This document shows positions 7,911-17,578 of a stretch of 64,000 bases of DNA, in pieces. The DNA comes from CAVWZH01 sp963765285 (GTDB taxonomy: Bacteria; Acidobacteriota; Terriglobia; Terriglobales; Acidobacteriaceae): NCBI GenBank assembly GCA_963765285.1, contig CAVXVR010000002.1, positions 124,001 through 188,000 on the forward strand, given 5' to 3'. Each line of letters starts with the position of its first letter. Position 1 is the first letter of the stretch. Under the pieces are notes generated by a model. It was not told where the DNA came from and did not search any database. It saw only the letters and a list, made by a program, of their open reading frames with translations. The position numbers were made by a program, and so were the translations under genes.

Positions 7911-8666
7911 ATGATTGGGTTCATCAGCGGAACTGCTGCGGTCGCCGCTGCCACTGCCGGCTATCAGTCGATGGCTCCGACAGCGCAATGGTATGGGCGA
8001 ACTTTCACAGGGCTGCCGCGCGGATCAAAGAAAATGGCCCTCACCTTTGACGATGGGCCCAACGACCCACACACTCTGCGCCTGCTGGAAGTCCTGGCTC
8101 GACATGAGGTAAAGGCGACGTTTTTCTTCATTGGCCGCTACGTTGAGCTGCGCCCCGACATTGCGCGCGAGGTGATGAAGGCCGGGCACGTCGTGGGCAA
8201 TCACACCTTCACGCATCCGCTTCTCATTTTCAAAGCTACATCAGAGGTGAACGCGGAGCTTAGCGCCTGCGAGCGAGCGCTTAAAGACGTAGTTGGAGAG
8301 CACTCCAATCTTTTTCGCCCGCCCTTTGGCGGCCGCCGTCCAGCTGTATTACGCACCGCGCGCGGCCTGGGCCTCGAACCGGTCATGTGGAATGTCACGG
8401 GCTACGACTGGAACGCGCCTTCAGCTGAATACATCGAAGGCAAGGTTACGGATCAGGTGCACGGCGGCGACGTGATTCTGCTGCACGATGGCGGACACAC
8501 GGCCTTCGGCGCGGATCGCGCGTACACGGTCATGGCCACCGACCGAATCATCGCGCGCTACAAGTCAGAAGGGTACGAATTCGTCACAATTCCGGAAATG
8601 ATGGCAGAAGCTCTCAGCGACGACTCACGTAGGCCCGGAGGCCCCGATCCGGGGAGCGAGCGCTAG
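7911..8666 (+). CDS. Polysaccharide deacetylase (NodB domain)
   Basis: Probably removes N-acetyl groups from peptidoglycan or another amino-sugar polymer outside the cytoplasm. The NodB motifs are in order: LTFDDGP (catalytic Asp and metal Asp), NHTFTHP (metal His pair), RPPFGGR, and LLHDGG near the C-terminus. A hydrophobic segment at residues 3-20 looks like a signal peptide or anchor. The start at 7911 places this segment at the N-terminus. The last dozen codons (RRPGGPDPGSER) run into a repeat-like GC-rich stretch and are probably not conserved. Confidence 0.92.
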   Translation: MIGFISGTAAVAAATAGYQSMAPTAQWYGRTFTGLPRGSKKMALTFDDGPNDPHTLRLLEVLARHEVKATFFFIGRYVELRPDIAREVMKAGHVVGNHTFTHPLLIFKATSEVNAELSACERALKDVVGEHSNLFRPPFGGRRPAVLRTARGLGLEPVMWNVTGYDWNAPSAEYIEGKVTDQVHGGDVILLHDGGHTAFGADRAYTVMATDRIIARYKSEGYEFVTIPEMMAEALSDDSRRPGGPDPGSER

Positions 8667-8735
8667 CTCGCCGACCCTTCGACCTCGCGCAGGGTAACTC
8701 TCCGAGGGCGTCCGCCCCTACGCAAGCATGCCGCC

Positions 8736-11663
8736 TTATTGCACCTTGGCGTATTCCGCTTTAGCTTCCTTCAAGACTGGAATATCCGGGTCGGCGTCTT
8801 TCCACAAGGCCAGAAAATCCTGGTAAGCGGTGCGACTTTTCGCCGAATCGCCCTCAAGCGCGTACACCCGCGCCAGTTGCAAATGGGCCAGCGAGCAATA
8901 TGGCGAAACGGCGCAGAGCCACCGGTGCTGCAGAATTTTCTGGAATTCGCTTTCGGCTTCCTTGCCTTGCTTGGCCTGCAAATAGGCCTCGCCCCGAATG
9001 TAATTCGGGATGACCTGGGCCGCCCACCCAAACTCGTAAGGCGGAGTCACGCGCAGCAGTTCAATCGCTTTTGCAGGATTGTTGCGATTGAGTTCGATCC
9101 TAGCCCGAATGCAAGGCAGAAACAGATTGTTAACAAAGGTGTTTGCCGGAAAGCGTTTGACCATCTCGTCTTCAATCGCCTGACTTGCCTGAGAGTCACC
9201 GGCCTCCGCCAGGGCCAGACCCGCGGGCTGAAGGACAATCCGGCTGCGGTTCTTCGCCACGGCCTGCAATGCGTCCTCACGGGCTTGCTTCGAATCTCCA
9301 AATATGGCCTCAATGCCTGCCAGGCGAGCCGTCATGGCAGCGGCGTCCTCATCGAACCCTCCCCGCTGCGCCACGTCGATGGCCTGATGGAACATCTCGC
9401 GGGCTTTCTGCAATTGGCCCGAGAAGGCCGCGGCCTGCCCCACGCCTTCTACCACAATAAACTCGTCGGACTTTCCCTTAGCCCAATCCCTTTGTTGCTG
9501 CATTCCGGCGGCATCATTTTCCAGAAAGGCCAACTCATACAGGTCGACGCGGTCGCCTGCCCCGTCCAGCTTGGCGTCAATCTGTCTTTGCCGCACTGCT
9601 TTGGCCTCGGCCAACCGGTTCAGCCCAAAATAAGCTCCGCCGAGCACTTGATAGCTAAGCGCATGGTTGGGATCGAGGCGCATGGTTTCCTGCGCCCACT
9701 GCAGCGTCTGGTCGAACTGCCCCGAAACCGCGTAGAACACCGCCATATTGTTGGTCGGGATTGAATCCCGAGGATAGGTGCGATTCCAGAGTTGATAGGT
9801 CTCTACTGACTTGTCCGATTCTCCGGTCACGATGTCATAGTAATGAGTGGTGATGTAGAGCTTTTCCAGTTCGCTGGCGCGGTCCTTCAGTTCGAAGGCC
9901 TTTTTCATGCTTTCGATGGCCAGTTCGTTCCGGCCAGAGTTGGCGTAGGATTGCCCAAGGCGCGCATAGGCCGCGGCGAAGTTCGGGTCCAGTTCCACAG
10001 CTCGCTTAAAGAAAGGAATCGCCGTGGTCTCCGAGCCCTTCGCCCGTTCCATTTCACCTAGACTGAATGCCTTAAGAGCCTCCAGCGAGGAGGTTGTGGC
10101 TTCTTCAATCGGCGCGTCGAACTTCTTGACTGAAGCCAGCGATTCGCCCAGCTTGCCGCGTAGATTCGACGCGGCTTTGCCGACTGCAGCCAGCACTTCT
10201 TCCTTCTTATTCACCTCGACTTGTTCGCGGGCCAGGGTATCGCCGCTTTGGCAGTTCACCGCATCCACTCCGACCACGTACTGGCTTCCAATGGTGGCTA
10301 TTGAACCGTTCAGCACCGCCTTGATGCCCTCCCGCTCGCAAATCTGCCGCGCCAGCTCTGGGGTGAGCCGTTCGTCCGAGGACCGTCCCATGTAGCGCAG
10401 CGTGTCGCGCACCCGCTCCTGGGGAAAGATGTTCAAGAAGGGTGACTGCTCCAGTTGCACCGCCAGCGCCTGTTTGAGAGTACTGTCAAACACCGGATCG
10501 CCGGTGGTGTTGGTGAAGTCGGATAGAAGAATCGAATCCTTTTCGGTCAGTCCGCGCGTGTGCCGCGAATAGAAGATTCCGCCGGCGATCGCGGCTATGA
10601 CAACCAGGGCGGCAACGACGTACCACGCGGTCCGGTTGGGATGGGGCTGAGTCGGCGCGGCAGGTGTTGAACCTGAACTTCCTGGCCCGGGCATAGCTGA
10701 CGAAACCGGCGCAGCACTCGGAATGGCAGCGGATCCCGAGGCCGCAACCTCAGCGGGTGTCGCTGCACTCACCGCCGCGCTCTTGCTCGAATCCACTTCG
10801 CGCTTCAGCCGCTTCAGGTCGGCGCGCATCTCCGAAGCCACCTGGTAGCGTAAGTCGCGATCTTTCTCCAGAGCCTTGTTGATGATCCGTTCCAGTTCCG
10901 CCGGCAAATTCGGATTGAGCCGCACCGGCGCGGCGGGAGCCCGATTCAAAATTGCGTCAAAGATTACGGCCGAGGTATTGCCCACGAACGGCTGGCGTCC
11001 GGTGGACATTTCGTAGAGCACGGCGCCGAAAGAAAACAAATCAGTCCGCACGTCGAGTTCTTCGCCCCGCGCCTGCTCTGGCGACATATATGCCACGGTT
11101 CCAACTGTGCTGCCTGGGCTCGTGAGGTGCGTGCCCTCGACCCCCATGGTGGGCGACGATCCCGGAGCCGGCTCCAGATGCGGTACATGCTGGTTCACCA
11201 CTTTCGCCAAGCCAAAATCGAGCACCTTGGCCTGCCCCCGCTTGGTCAGAAAGAGATTCGCGGGCTTCAAATCGCGATGAATAATGCCGGCGGTATGGGC
11301 CACATCGAGCGCATCCGCAATCTGCGCCCCAATATCCAACAACTGGTCCACCGACATCGGCCTGCCCTCAATTCGGTACTTCAGGGTGCTGCCCTCGAGA
11401 AGCTCCATCACAATGTAGTGACGGCCTTCGTCTTGCCCGATGTCGTAGATCGTGCAGATGTTGGGATGATTCAAGGCCGAGGCGGCGCGGGCTTCGCGCT
11501 GAAAGCGGTCACGCGCCTGGGGATCCTGCTCCAGGTCATCAGGCAGAAACTTCAAGGCTACGCGGCGTCCGAGCCGCGTGTCTTCCGCTTCATACACCAC
11601 GCCCATTCCGCCGCCACCCAGCTTCTGCAAGATGCGGTAGTGCGAAATGGTTTGGCCAATCAT
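8736..11663 (-). CDS. Membrane Ser/Thr protein kinase with C-terminal TPR region
   Basis: A 975-residue receptor-type kinase. The kinase domain (residues ~8-280) has the glycine loop KLGGGGMGVVYEA, VALK (K38), HRDLKPAN (129-136), DFG (149-151) and a SPEQARG activation-segment motif. A Pro/Ala/Ser-rich linker precedes one transmembrane helix (AWYVVAALVVIAAIAGGIFY, ~350-370). The outer part begins with DSILLSDFTNTTGDPVFD, a domain common behind such kinases, then TPR units such as TTAIPFFKRAVELDPNFAAA. Topology suggests signal reception outside and phosphorylation inside. Such kinases are expanded in Acidobacteriota. No substrate is indicated. Confidence 0.93.
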   Translation of the reverse strand: MIGQTISHYRILQKLGGGGMGVVYEAEDTRLGRRVALKFLPDDLEQDPQARDRFQREARAASALNHPNICTIYDIGQDEGRHYIVMELLEGSTLKYRIEGRPMSVDQLLDIGAQIADALDVAHTAGIIHRDLKPANLFLTKRGQAKVLDFGLAKVVNQHVPHLEPAPGSSPTMGVEGTHLTSPGSTVGTVAYMSPEQARGEELDVRTDLFSFGAVLYEMSTGRQPFVGNTSAVIFDAILNRAPAAPVRLNPNLPAELERIINKALEKDRDLRYQVASEMRADLKRLKREVDSSKSAAVSAATPAEVAASGSAAIPSAAPVSSAMPGPGSSGSTPAAPTQPHPNRTAWYVVAALVVIAAIAGGIFYSRHTRGLTEKDSILLSDFTNTTGDPVFDSTLKQALAVQLEQSPFLNIFPQERVRDTLRYMGRSSDERLTPELARQICEREGIKAVLNGSIATIGSQYVVGVDAVNCQSGDTLAREQVEVNKKEEVLAAVGKAASNLRGKLGESLASVKKFDAPIEEATTSSLEALKAFSLGEMERAKGSETTAIPFFKRAVELDPNFAAAYARLGQSYANSGRNELAIESMKKAFELKDRASELEKLYITTHYYDIVTGESDKSVETYQLWNRTYPRDSIPTNNMAVFYAVSGQFDQTLQWAQETMRLDPNHALSYQVLGGAYFGLNRLAEAKAVRQRQIDAKLDGAGDRVDLYELAFLENDAAGMQQQRDWAKGKSDEFIVVEGVGQAAAFSGQLQKAREMFHQAIDVAQRGGFDEDAAAMTARLAGIEAIFGDSKQAREDALQAVAKNRSRIVLQPAGLALAEAGDSQASQAIEDEMVKRFPANTFVNNLFLPCIRARIELNRNNPAKAIELLRVTPPYEFGWAAQVIPNYIRGEAYLQAKQGKEAESEFQKILQHRWLCAVSPYCSLAHLQLARVYALEGDSAKSRTAYQDFLALWKDADPDIPVLKEAKAEYAKVQ

Positions 11664-11756
11664 GCTTTAGCGGAACTACCGCGCCCCCCAGCGTAGTCCC
11701 GGAATGTTAGGCTGCCGCCTGTTGCAAGTCAATTTATCGGGCCTGGCAGGCTGTAA

Positions 11757-13214
11757 TCACTGACCATGGCGCAGGTGCACCCGTACCCAGCGCTCCAGAG
11801 CAGCAGGGCGCGACTCCGGACTCTGATTGCCGTACCAGAGGAAAAGAGCGCTGAGCGCCAGCACGAGAAGCAGGGCGGAATCTAAAATCCAACTCGGCTT
11901 CGGCGTAACTGCTGCGGGCGGCGCTGCGCCCTTGGGCCCCGCGGTAGCCACATCCACCGGCGCCGCCGCCTCTGGCTGCTGTAACTCGGTTTGTAGAGGG
12001 GGAGGTTCTTCGGCTTCGGCTGCTCGCCGGGCGCGCACGCTGCCCACGATCACCATCAGGTTGGTTGCCAGGATAACCGCAAACGCCAGTCCCGGCAGAA
12101 AAGCCATCTCAGAGCCATGCGCTTTTGCCACTCCGATGGAGAGCACCACCGTGATCAGACCGCGCGGCAGTATCCACATCATGATGTCGCGGCCCTCTGG
12201 TCCGATCCCGTGCCATGCCCAGCGGCTTGCCTGAATCGCGATCCAGCGCGCCAGCAGCAGAACACCGATCGTCCCCCCCATGAGCACCGGGTATCGGCGG
12301 AAGCTTCCCAGTTGTGCGATTGCGCCAATCAGCACGAAGAAGAACGTACGCACCAGAAACGCCAGCTCCGAATGAAACGTAAGCAACATGTGTTGCGCGT
12401 GATTGTTGGTCTTGCCGGCGGGCAAAAGACGCAGTCGCGGATCGACTCCCGGAAAGTTGGCGAGGGTCAAGCCAAAAGCCAGCACCGCGATCAGGCCATT
12501 CGCCTCCAGTGCCTCCATCCCGGCGAAAAGCACCAGGACGACAGAAAGCGTCAGCACCTGCCAGAAGTGCTGTTCCGAAAGCACCGGTAGCAAGCGCGAC
12601 CAGAGAACGCCCGTTGCCACAGCAAACAACAAAGCCAATCCGACTTGCGTCAGCACTCCATGAGCTAGGCCGAGCGCAATGGGACCAGTTTCATGCCTCA
12701 ATCCCAGGAGCAGCCCTACCGCAAGCACGGCAAGCACGTCTCCCCACGATGACTCCAGCATGAGGGTCACTTTCACCGGCTCGCTCGCCTCAATCTGGTG
12801 CATGACGGGTAGCACTACGGTGCTGCTGGTACAGCCCACCACGGCCCCCACCAGCAAGCTGGTCGTGATCGAGAGACCCATTCCCCTATTTACGATGATC
12901 GCCACCAGAACCATGCTTATCCCGTACGAAAGACATGCCAGCACGAGACTCCCAGGGAAATGGCGAAGGGTGCGCCGGAGGTCCAGCTCCAGGCCACCTT
13001 CAAACAAAACCAGGATGATGGCCAGAGTTCCCAGCAAGTTGGTGGCCCGGCCCAATGTCTCCGCGTTCAACAAGCCCAGCCCCGGCCCCAGCAGGACACC
13101 CAGGCCCATCAGGATCACAACATCGGGAACGCGCGTGATGCTGAAAATGCGGTTGGCCAGAAAGGCGAGAATCAGCAACCCACCGAGCAGCCCGAGAATC
13201 AAGGCAACTGCCAT
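11757..13214 (-). CDS. Cation/proton antiporter (CPA family)
   Basis: A ~485-residue inner-membrane protein with about 12 hydrophobic helices, predicted to exchange Na+ or K+ for H+. Family signs are PDVVILMGLGVLLGPGLGLL, LVLFEGGLELDL and VVGCTSSTVVLPVM in the first half and ILPRGLITVVL in the second. A cytosolic or periplasmic Glu/Pro-rich tail of ~60 residues ends in one more hydrophobic helix. The start at 13214 (MAVALILGLLGG) puts the first helix at the N-terminus; an upstream in-frame ATG adds a polar 15-residue lead. Confidence 0.88.
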   Translation of the reverse strand: MAVALILGLLGGLLILAFLANRIFSITRVPDVVILMGLGVLLGPGLGLLNAETLGRATNLLGTLAIILVLFEGGLELDLRRTLRHFPGSLVLACLSYGISMVLVAIIVNRGMGLSITTSLLVGAVVGCTSSTVVLPVMHQIEASEPVKVTLMLESSWGDVLAVLAVGLLLGLRHETGPIALGLAHGVLTQVGLALLFAVATGVLWSRLLPVLSEQHFWQVLTLSVVLVLFAGMEALEANGLIAVLAFGLTLANFPGVDPRLRLLPAGKTNNHAQHMLLTFHSELAFLVRTFFFVLIGAIAQLGSFRRYPVLMGGTIGVLLLARWIAIQASRWAWHGIGPEGRDIMMWILPRGLITVVLSIGVAKAHGSEMAFLPGLAFAVILATNLMVIVGSVRARRAAEAEEPPPLQTELQQPEAAAPVDVATAGPKGAAPPAAVTPKPSWILDSALLLVLALSALFLWYGNQSPESRPAALERWVRVHLRHGQ

Positions 13215-13347
13215 CGTGGAACGGCTCCGTTGGAAGGGCCTTTCTTGCGGCCCAACCAAACGCCATAAGGTGGAAGATTCTCGGTTGCAAGACGTTGCTT
13301 GTCAACTGGTCTGTAAGACAAACCCGCGTGTTACTCTCCTGACACTT

Positions 13348-14187
13348 ATGCCCATTTCTCCCCATTCGGCAGCGCTGAGCTTCAGCCTCACCGCGGTCCT
13401 GTGCTGGGGCACCAGTGATTTTCTGGGCGGATACGCCGCGCGCCGGGCCAATGCATTCTTTCTCACCACCATCGCCCACATCAGCGGCGTCGTGCTGATG
13501 GTCGCGCTCGCTCTGGTCAACCATTCGGCCTTCCCTTCGCGCGCCAGTTGCGCTTGGGCAATGGCCGCAGGCTTTTCTGGCGGAGCCGCGTTGGCTATCT
13601 TCTACCGCGCGTTATCGGTTGGGAAGATGGGCCTCACCGCTCCCATTGCGGCCGTAGTCGGAGCGGCCATTCCAGCAGGAGTGACCATGATGACCGAAGG
13701 TTTTCCCGCCCGACTCCAGATTGCCGGATTTGTGCTGGCGGGCGTGAGCATCTGGCTGATCTCCCGCTCGGAAGATGGTACGCGCGCGGAAGGCCTCGGA
13801 CTCGCGGCGCTGGCCGCGCTCGGCTTCGCCGGGTTTTTTCTGTGCATGAAGCAGGCCGGTGAAGGTTCGGCGTTGTGGCTGGCCGGCGTGGCTCGTCTGG
13901 CTTCCCTCGCGCTCACCGCGGTCATCGTTCTGCTGGTGCGGGACTACACCCTGACGCGAGCCAGCGCCATTTTCGGAATCTTTGCCGGCTTCCTCGATGT
14001 TTCGGGCAGCGCGCTGTTCTTGCGCGCCGCGCAGTCCGGTCGCCTGGACTCGGCGGTGGTGATTTCGTCGCTTTATCCCGCCATCACAGTGCTCCTTGCC
14101 CGCCTGTTCTTACATGAGCGCATCACCCGCTGGCAGGCAGTTGGGATGTTTGCAGCGCTGGCGGCCGTACCCATGATCGCGGGCTGA
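13348..14187 (+). CDS. EamA/DMT-family transporter
   Basis: A 279-residue integral membrane protein made of two five-helix EamA repeats, for example GTSDFLGGYAARRANAFFL at the start and SALFLRAAQSGRLDSAVVI in the second half. These permeases export or import amino acids, nucleosides or other small molecules; the substrate cannot be told. The ATG at 13348 begins directly with the first amphipathic/hydrophobic segment. The frame is open further upstream, but that region is the reverse strand of the antiporter. Confidence 0.88.
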   Translation: MPISPHSAALSFSLTAVLCWGTSDFLGGYAARRANAFFLTTIAHISGVVLMVALALVNHSAFPSRASCAWAMAAGFSGGAALAIFYRALSVGKMGLTAPIAAVVGAAIPAGVTMMTEGFPARLQIAGFVLAGVSIWLISRSEDGTRAEGLGLAALAALGFAGFFLCMKQAGEGSALWLAGVARLASLALTAVIVLLVRDYTLTRASAIFGIFAGFLDVSGSALFLRAAQSGRLDSAVVISSLYPAITVLLARLFLHERITRWQAVGMFAALAAVPMIAG

Positions 14188-14222
14188 CCGGTCGGCCCGC
14201 ACTTGCTGCTAACATCAATTGG

Positions 14223-15014
14223 ATGCCCCTCCTCGAAATCCGCAACCTGACCAAAGCCTTCCCGCTGGGCGAATCGCTTTTCGGCGGCGCAGCCCATGGC
14301 GAGGTCCGCGCTGTGGACGACGTCTCCCTGGACATTGAGCCGGGCGAGACTCTCGGGCTGGTCGGCGAATCAGGCTCGGGCAAGAGCACGCTCGGTCGCC
14401 TCGTCCTCCGTCTGCTTGAGCCGACTTCAGGCAGCATTCGTTTTGACGGTCGCGATCTACTCACGGCGAGCCCCACCGAGATGCGCCGGCTCCGCCGCGG
14501 CATGCAGATCATCTTTCAAGATCCGTTCGGTTCCCTCGATCCCCGCATGCGCGTGGCAGATATCATCGGTGAGCCCCTCGTCATCCATGAAAAGATGACC
14601 CCATCGGCCCGCCGCGCCCGTGTCGGTGAGTTGCTCGGCGCTGTAGGCCTCGACCAATCGGCTCTGCTCCGCTTCCCGCACGAATTCAGCGGCGGACAGC
14701 GCCAGCGTATCGGAATCGCTCGCGCTCTTGCCCTGCGTCCCCGCTTCATCGTCGCCGATGAGCCGGTTTCTGCCCTTGACGTTAGCGTTGGCGCGCAAAT
14801 CGTGAACCTGCTCGCCCAGCTTCAGCGGGAGTTCGCGCTGACTTATCTTTTTATTTCCCACTCCATGCCGGTCATCCGCTACCTCTCGACCCGCATTGCC
14901 GTAATGCACCGCGGAAAAATCGTCGAGCTGGGGCCTACCGATCAGATCACCGCCGCACCCAAAGACCCTTACACCCGCAGCCTGCTCGAAGCGACCCCGC
15001 AAATGGCACTCTAG
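14223..15014 (+). CDS. Peptide-type ABC transporter ATP-binding protein (OppF/DppF-like)
   Basis: A 263-residue ATPase with Walker A GESGSGKST, Q-loop IFQDPFGSLDPR, signature FSGGQRQR, Walker B FIVADEPVSALD and H-loop FISHS. The sequence is that of the OppF/DppF subgroup. It is shorter than the usual ~320 residues because it lacks the C-terminal oligopeptide/dipeptide extension. No permease or binding-protein gene lies next to it, so it must act with subunits encoded elsewhere, or belong to an incomplete system. Confidence 0.9.
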   Translation: MPLLEIRNLTKAFPLGESLFGGAAHGEVRAVDDVSLDIEPGETLGLVGESGSGKSTLGRLVLRLLEPTSGSIRFDGRDLLTASPTEMRRLRRGMQIIFQDPFGSLDPRMRVADIIGEPLVIHEKMTPSARRARVGELLGAVGLDQSALLRFPHEFSGGQRQRIGIARALALRPRFIVADEPVSALDVSVGAQIVNLLAQLQREFALTYLFISHSMPVIRYLSTRIAVMHRGKIVELGPTDQITAAPKDPYTRSLLEATPQMAL

Positions 15015-15084
15015 GGAGCACGCCAGAAAATTGGCTAAATCCGGCCCCCGGATTTATCCTTGTCGGGATTCCCGGAGTGATTCC

Positions 15085-15654
15085 ATGAAAACAATTTCAG
15101 TGCTGTGCCTGCTCTGTATCTCCACAGCTCCTCTGTGGGCCCAGAGCAAGAGTCCCATTTCTGACGTGTTGCGCGAATCTCTGTTTGGCCGTCAGAAGAA
15201 TACCGTCGGCGCCTTTGAGGCAATGCCCGCCGACAAATTCGATTACAAACCCACTCCCGACCAGATGACCTTTGGCCATCTCGCCGCCCACATCGCCGAT
15301 GGCAACTACTTCTTCTGCTCCAACGTGGGTGACGTACCCCGTCCGAAGGTGGACGAGCTAAAAGGCACCGAAGGCAAGGAGAAACTGGTAGCAGCGATGC
15401 AGGCCTCTTTTGACTTCTGCACAACTGCCCTCGCCAAGGCCGAAGATTCCAAGTTCAACGACCCCATCCAGTGGTTTGACGGCAAGTCGCGGCCGCGAGC
15501 CTGGGCGGCACTGGCTTTGGCCAGCAGTTGGGCCGACCACTACGCCCTGGCGGCAATGTATCTCCGCCTGAACAACATGTTGCCGCCGACAGCGCAGAAA
15601 CCCAAAACCGAGGACAAGAAAGAAGACAAGAAGCCCGACGAGAGCAAAAAATGA
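15085..15654 (+). CDS. Exported DinB-like protein
   Basis: A 189-residue protein with a signal peptide ending at APLWAQ and a DinB four-helix fold. The helix-one string FDYKPTPDQMTFGHLAAHIADG and the later WADHYALAAMYLRLNN carry the His residues that normally bind a metal in this family. The tail is Lys/Glu-rich (KTEDKKEDKKPDESKK). DinB-fold proteins include thiol-dependent transferases and many of unknown role. The start at 15085 puts the signal peptide first. Its stop overlaps the next start (ATGA). Confidence 0.82.
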   Translation: MKTISVLCLLCISTAPLWAQSKSPISDVLRESLFGRQKNTVGAFEAMPADKFDYKPTPDQMTFGHLAAHIADGNYFFCSNVGDVPRPKVDELKGTEGKEKLVAAMQASFDFCTTALAKAEDSKFNDPIQWFDGKSRPRAWAALALASSWADHYALAAMYLRLNNMLPPTAQKPKTEDKKEDKKPDESKK

Positions 15655-16073
15655 CGGCGGAGCGGCCCTTCGGCGTCAAGGCCGTGGCCGTGGTCTTTTT
15701 GCTGGCGGCCGGCTATCTCGCCGCGGTCGGCCTTACCATGCTGGCCAAGCCCGGCCTGGTTTCCATGGCCACAGGCGCCGATCTGCTCGGCGGCCTCGAA
15801 ACCGCCGGCCCCTACATGTTCCTGCTCATCGCCGTGGTGGCTGCCGCGATTGCGCTGGGGCTCCTGCGCCGCAAGAACTGGGCGCGCCGTACAGCCATCG
15901 CTATCGCGATGATTGGGTTGGTGCTTCTGATCCCCGCCGTCTCCAGCGCGGTCATCGATTTCAACTTTGCCAGGCTGGCCCGCGGCGGCTTTGGGTTGAT
16001 GGTCCGGGTCCTGATTGTCTTCTATCTTTATCAAGTCCCGGTGCGGGAGTTCTTCACGCGGACTGAGAACTGA
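15651..16073 (+). CDS. Small integral membrane protein
   Basis: A 140-residue protein with four hydrophobic helices (for example VAVVFLLAAGYLAAVGLTML and YMFLLIAVVAAAIALGLL). Translationally coupled to the DinB-like gene by ATGA. No family recognised. The last codons and the following 40 bases contain the dispersed GAACTGAGAACCGAGAAC repeat, which is also found inside tilS at 44755. Confidence 0.72.
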   Translation: MTAERPFGVKAVAVVFLLAAGYLAAVGLTMLAKPGLVSMATGADLLGGLETAGPYMFLLIAVVAAAIALGLLRRKNWARRTAIAIAMIGLVLLIPAVSSAVIDFNFARLARGGFGLMVRVLIVFYLYQVPVREFFTRTEN

Positions 16074-16230
16074 GAACCGAGAACCGAGAACTGAAACTGA
16101 CAACTGACAGCTGGTTCTGTGAGTCCAGTTGATGGCCACCATCATCTCGGCGGCATGTGGCTATGGGCGAGTAATTTAGCACCGGATGTATACAGATATA
16201 GAATTAAATCATCTATGCTATACTTCTCCT

Positions 16231-16485
16231 ATGCCACTGAGTATTAAGAACGAAGCCACCGAACGTCTCGCTCGCCAAGTGGCCACCGAGACAGGCGAGT
16301 CGTTGACCGAAGCCATCCAGAAGGCGCTCGAGGACCGCTGGGAACGACTGAAGAGCAAGCGCCGCGAGCGCATCCTTGCCGTCCAGCTCGAAGATGTGCT
16401 GCGCCGTGTCGATGGGCTTCCGACGTTGGATCCCCGTCCGGCCGAGCATATTCTCGGCTACGACGAGCACGGAATGCCACGTTAA
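16231..16485 (+). CDS. VapB-type antitoxin (Rv0623-like)
   Basis: An 84-residue antitoxin beginning MPLSIKNEATERLARQVA, the pattern of Rv0623-like ribbon-helix-helix antitoxins, with TGESLTEAIQKALEDR as the second helix. The C-terminal HILGYDEHGMPR segment is typical of the toxin-binding tail. Its stop overlaps the toxin start by one base (TAATG). An AT-rich stretch with GTATA..TATAC half sites (16189-16223) upstream may be its operator. Confidence 0.9.
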   Translation: MPLSIKNEATERLARQVATETGESLTEAIQKALEDRWERLKSKRRERILAVQLEDVLRRVDGLPTLDPRPAEHILGYDEHGMPR

Positions 16486-16871
16486 TGGTCATCGACACTT
16501 CTGCCCTGCTTGCAATTTTCCTCGCCGAACCCGAGCGGAAGCCGTTTCTCGACCAGATAATCCAGGCGGAGACACGGCAGATTTCTGCCGCTAACCTGCT
16601 CGAGGCTGGAATTGTTCTTGAGGCTAAACGCGGCGAAGCTGCCGGGCGCGAGTTCGACCTGTTCGTTGTCCGCGCGAAGTTGCAAATCGTGCCGGTCGAT
16701 GCAGAACAGGTTGAGATCGCACGTTTCGCCTGGCGCAAGTATGGTAAGGGCCGACATTCGGCGGGCCTGAATTTCGGAGATTGTTTCGCTTATGCGCTCG
16801 CCAAGGTCTCCGGCGAGCCCTTGCTGGCCAAGGGTGGAGACTTTGCCCAGACAGATGTCCAGTTAGCGTAG
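16485..16871 (+). CDS. vapC: VapC-type PIN-domain ribonuclease toxin
   Basis: A 128-residue PIN protein beginning MVIDTSALLAIFLAEPE. The acidic residues expected for the Mg site are Asp in VIDTSAL, Glu in NLLEAGIVLE, Asp in LNFGDCFAYALA and Asp in KGGDFAQTD. The pairing with an Rv0623-like antitoxin is standard for this VapC subgroup, which targets tRNA. Confidence 0.93.
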   Translation: MVIDTSALLAIFLAEPERKPFLDQIIQAETRQISAANLLEAGIVLEAKRGEAAGREFDLFVVRAKLQIVPVDAEQVEIARFAWRKYGKGRHSAGLNFGDCFAYALAKVSGEPLLAKGGDFAQTDVQLA

Positions 16872-16912
16872 CGCCACTCGGCGGCGTGTCGCCAGCCAGA
16901 AGCTAGCGCTAC
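16868..16912. repeat. Dispersed GTAGCGCC..GGCGCTAC-type hairpin
   Basis: GTAGCGCCAC.. and ..AGCTAGCGCTAC form a hairpin between two convergent genes. A close relative overlaps the selD 3' end at 49545-49590. It may work as a bidirectional terminator. Confidence 0.5.
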
Positions 16913-17529
16913 AGTACCTTCGCCATTTCAGCAACCACAATGTCACCATCGCCCGCGTCTTTAATGGAAAACTCCGCCTTGTGAATGGCGGGATTGATAT
17001 TCAGGAAAACCTCCCCCTTCCCCTTCGCCAGAAAGATCTTCATGGGCGTCCAGTTGCCCGCCGGCTTGCCAATGAAACTTCCGTCGGCGGATCGCGTTTG
17101 ATTCTCTCCCAGAACAACGTATTCAAACGGCAGTTCGTCCGCCTTCTTGGCATTAGCGGGCAGGCGTTTCGCTTGCAGCGCCTTCTGAAGGCCTTCGAGC
17201 AGAGGTAGAGGATCGGAATCCTTCTCCGCAAGAAATTTTCCTTGCCCGCCAGATAGCTGAACCCCTTTCTCCTCGGAGCTCGTGCGCGAACCAAATTCGA
17301 TGCGGAAACGTGTGGTTCGTCCCCCATCCGTATAGGACGCCATCCAACTGACCAGGTCCTCGTCGCTCTGGAGGGGCAGAATATCGAACTCCACGGCCCC
17401 TTCGGTGGGCGTATAAGTTTCGATCGCTTCCACGGGAGCGCTTGGCGGAGCAGAAGTTTTCTTGCAGGAGAAAAGACTGGCAGAAATTGCCGCCAGAAGG
17501 CAAAGCGAGAACAGGATTCGGCGGACCAT
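16909..17529 (-). CDS. Putative lipoprotein
   Basis: About 206 residues, with a lipoprotein signal peptide (MVRRILFSLCLLAAISASLFSC, lipobox LFSC) and therefore predicted to be membrane-anchored on the outside of the inner membrane or in the outer membrane. The mature part has DEDLVSWMASYTDGGRTTRF and FLAKGKGEVFLNINP. No family recognised. The start is set at 17529 so that the signal peptide is N-terminal; an in-frame ATG at 17556 adds nine polar residues. Confidence 0.72.
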   Translation of the reverse strand: MVRRILFSLCLLAAISASLFSCKKTSAPPSAPVEAIETYTPTEGAVEFDILPLQSDEDLVSWMASYTDGGRTTRFRIEFGSRTSSEEKGVQLSGGQGKFLAEKDSDPLPLLEGLQKALQAKRLPANAKKADELPFEYVVLGENQTRSADGSFIGKPAGNWTPMKIFLAKGKGEVFLNINPAIHKAEFSIKDAGDGDIVVAEMAKVL

Positions 17530-17578
17530 CCGTGCTTCTTGCAATCGCAGCCTCATTTTGGATGGGCGAACTTGCCAG

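Noticed and set aside
12679..13347. A long N-terminal extension of the EamA transporter.
   Set aside because: This stretch is the complementary strand of the antiporter gene; the ATG at 13348 starts the first membrane helix.
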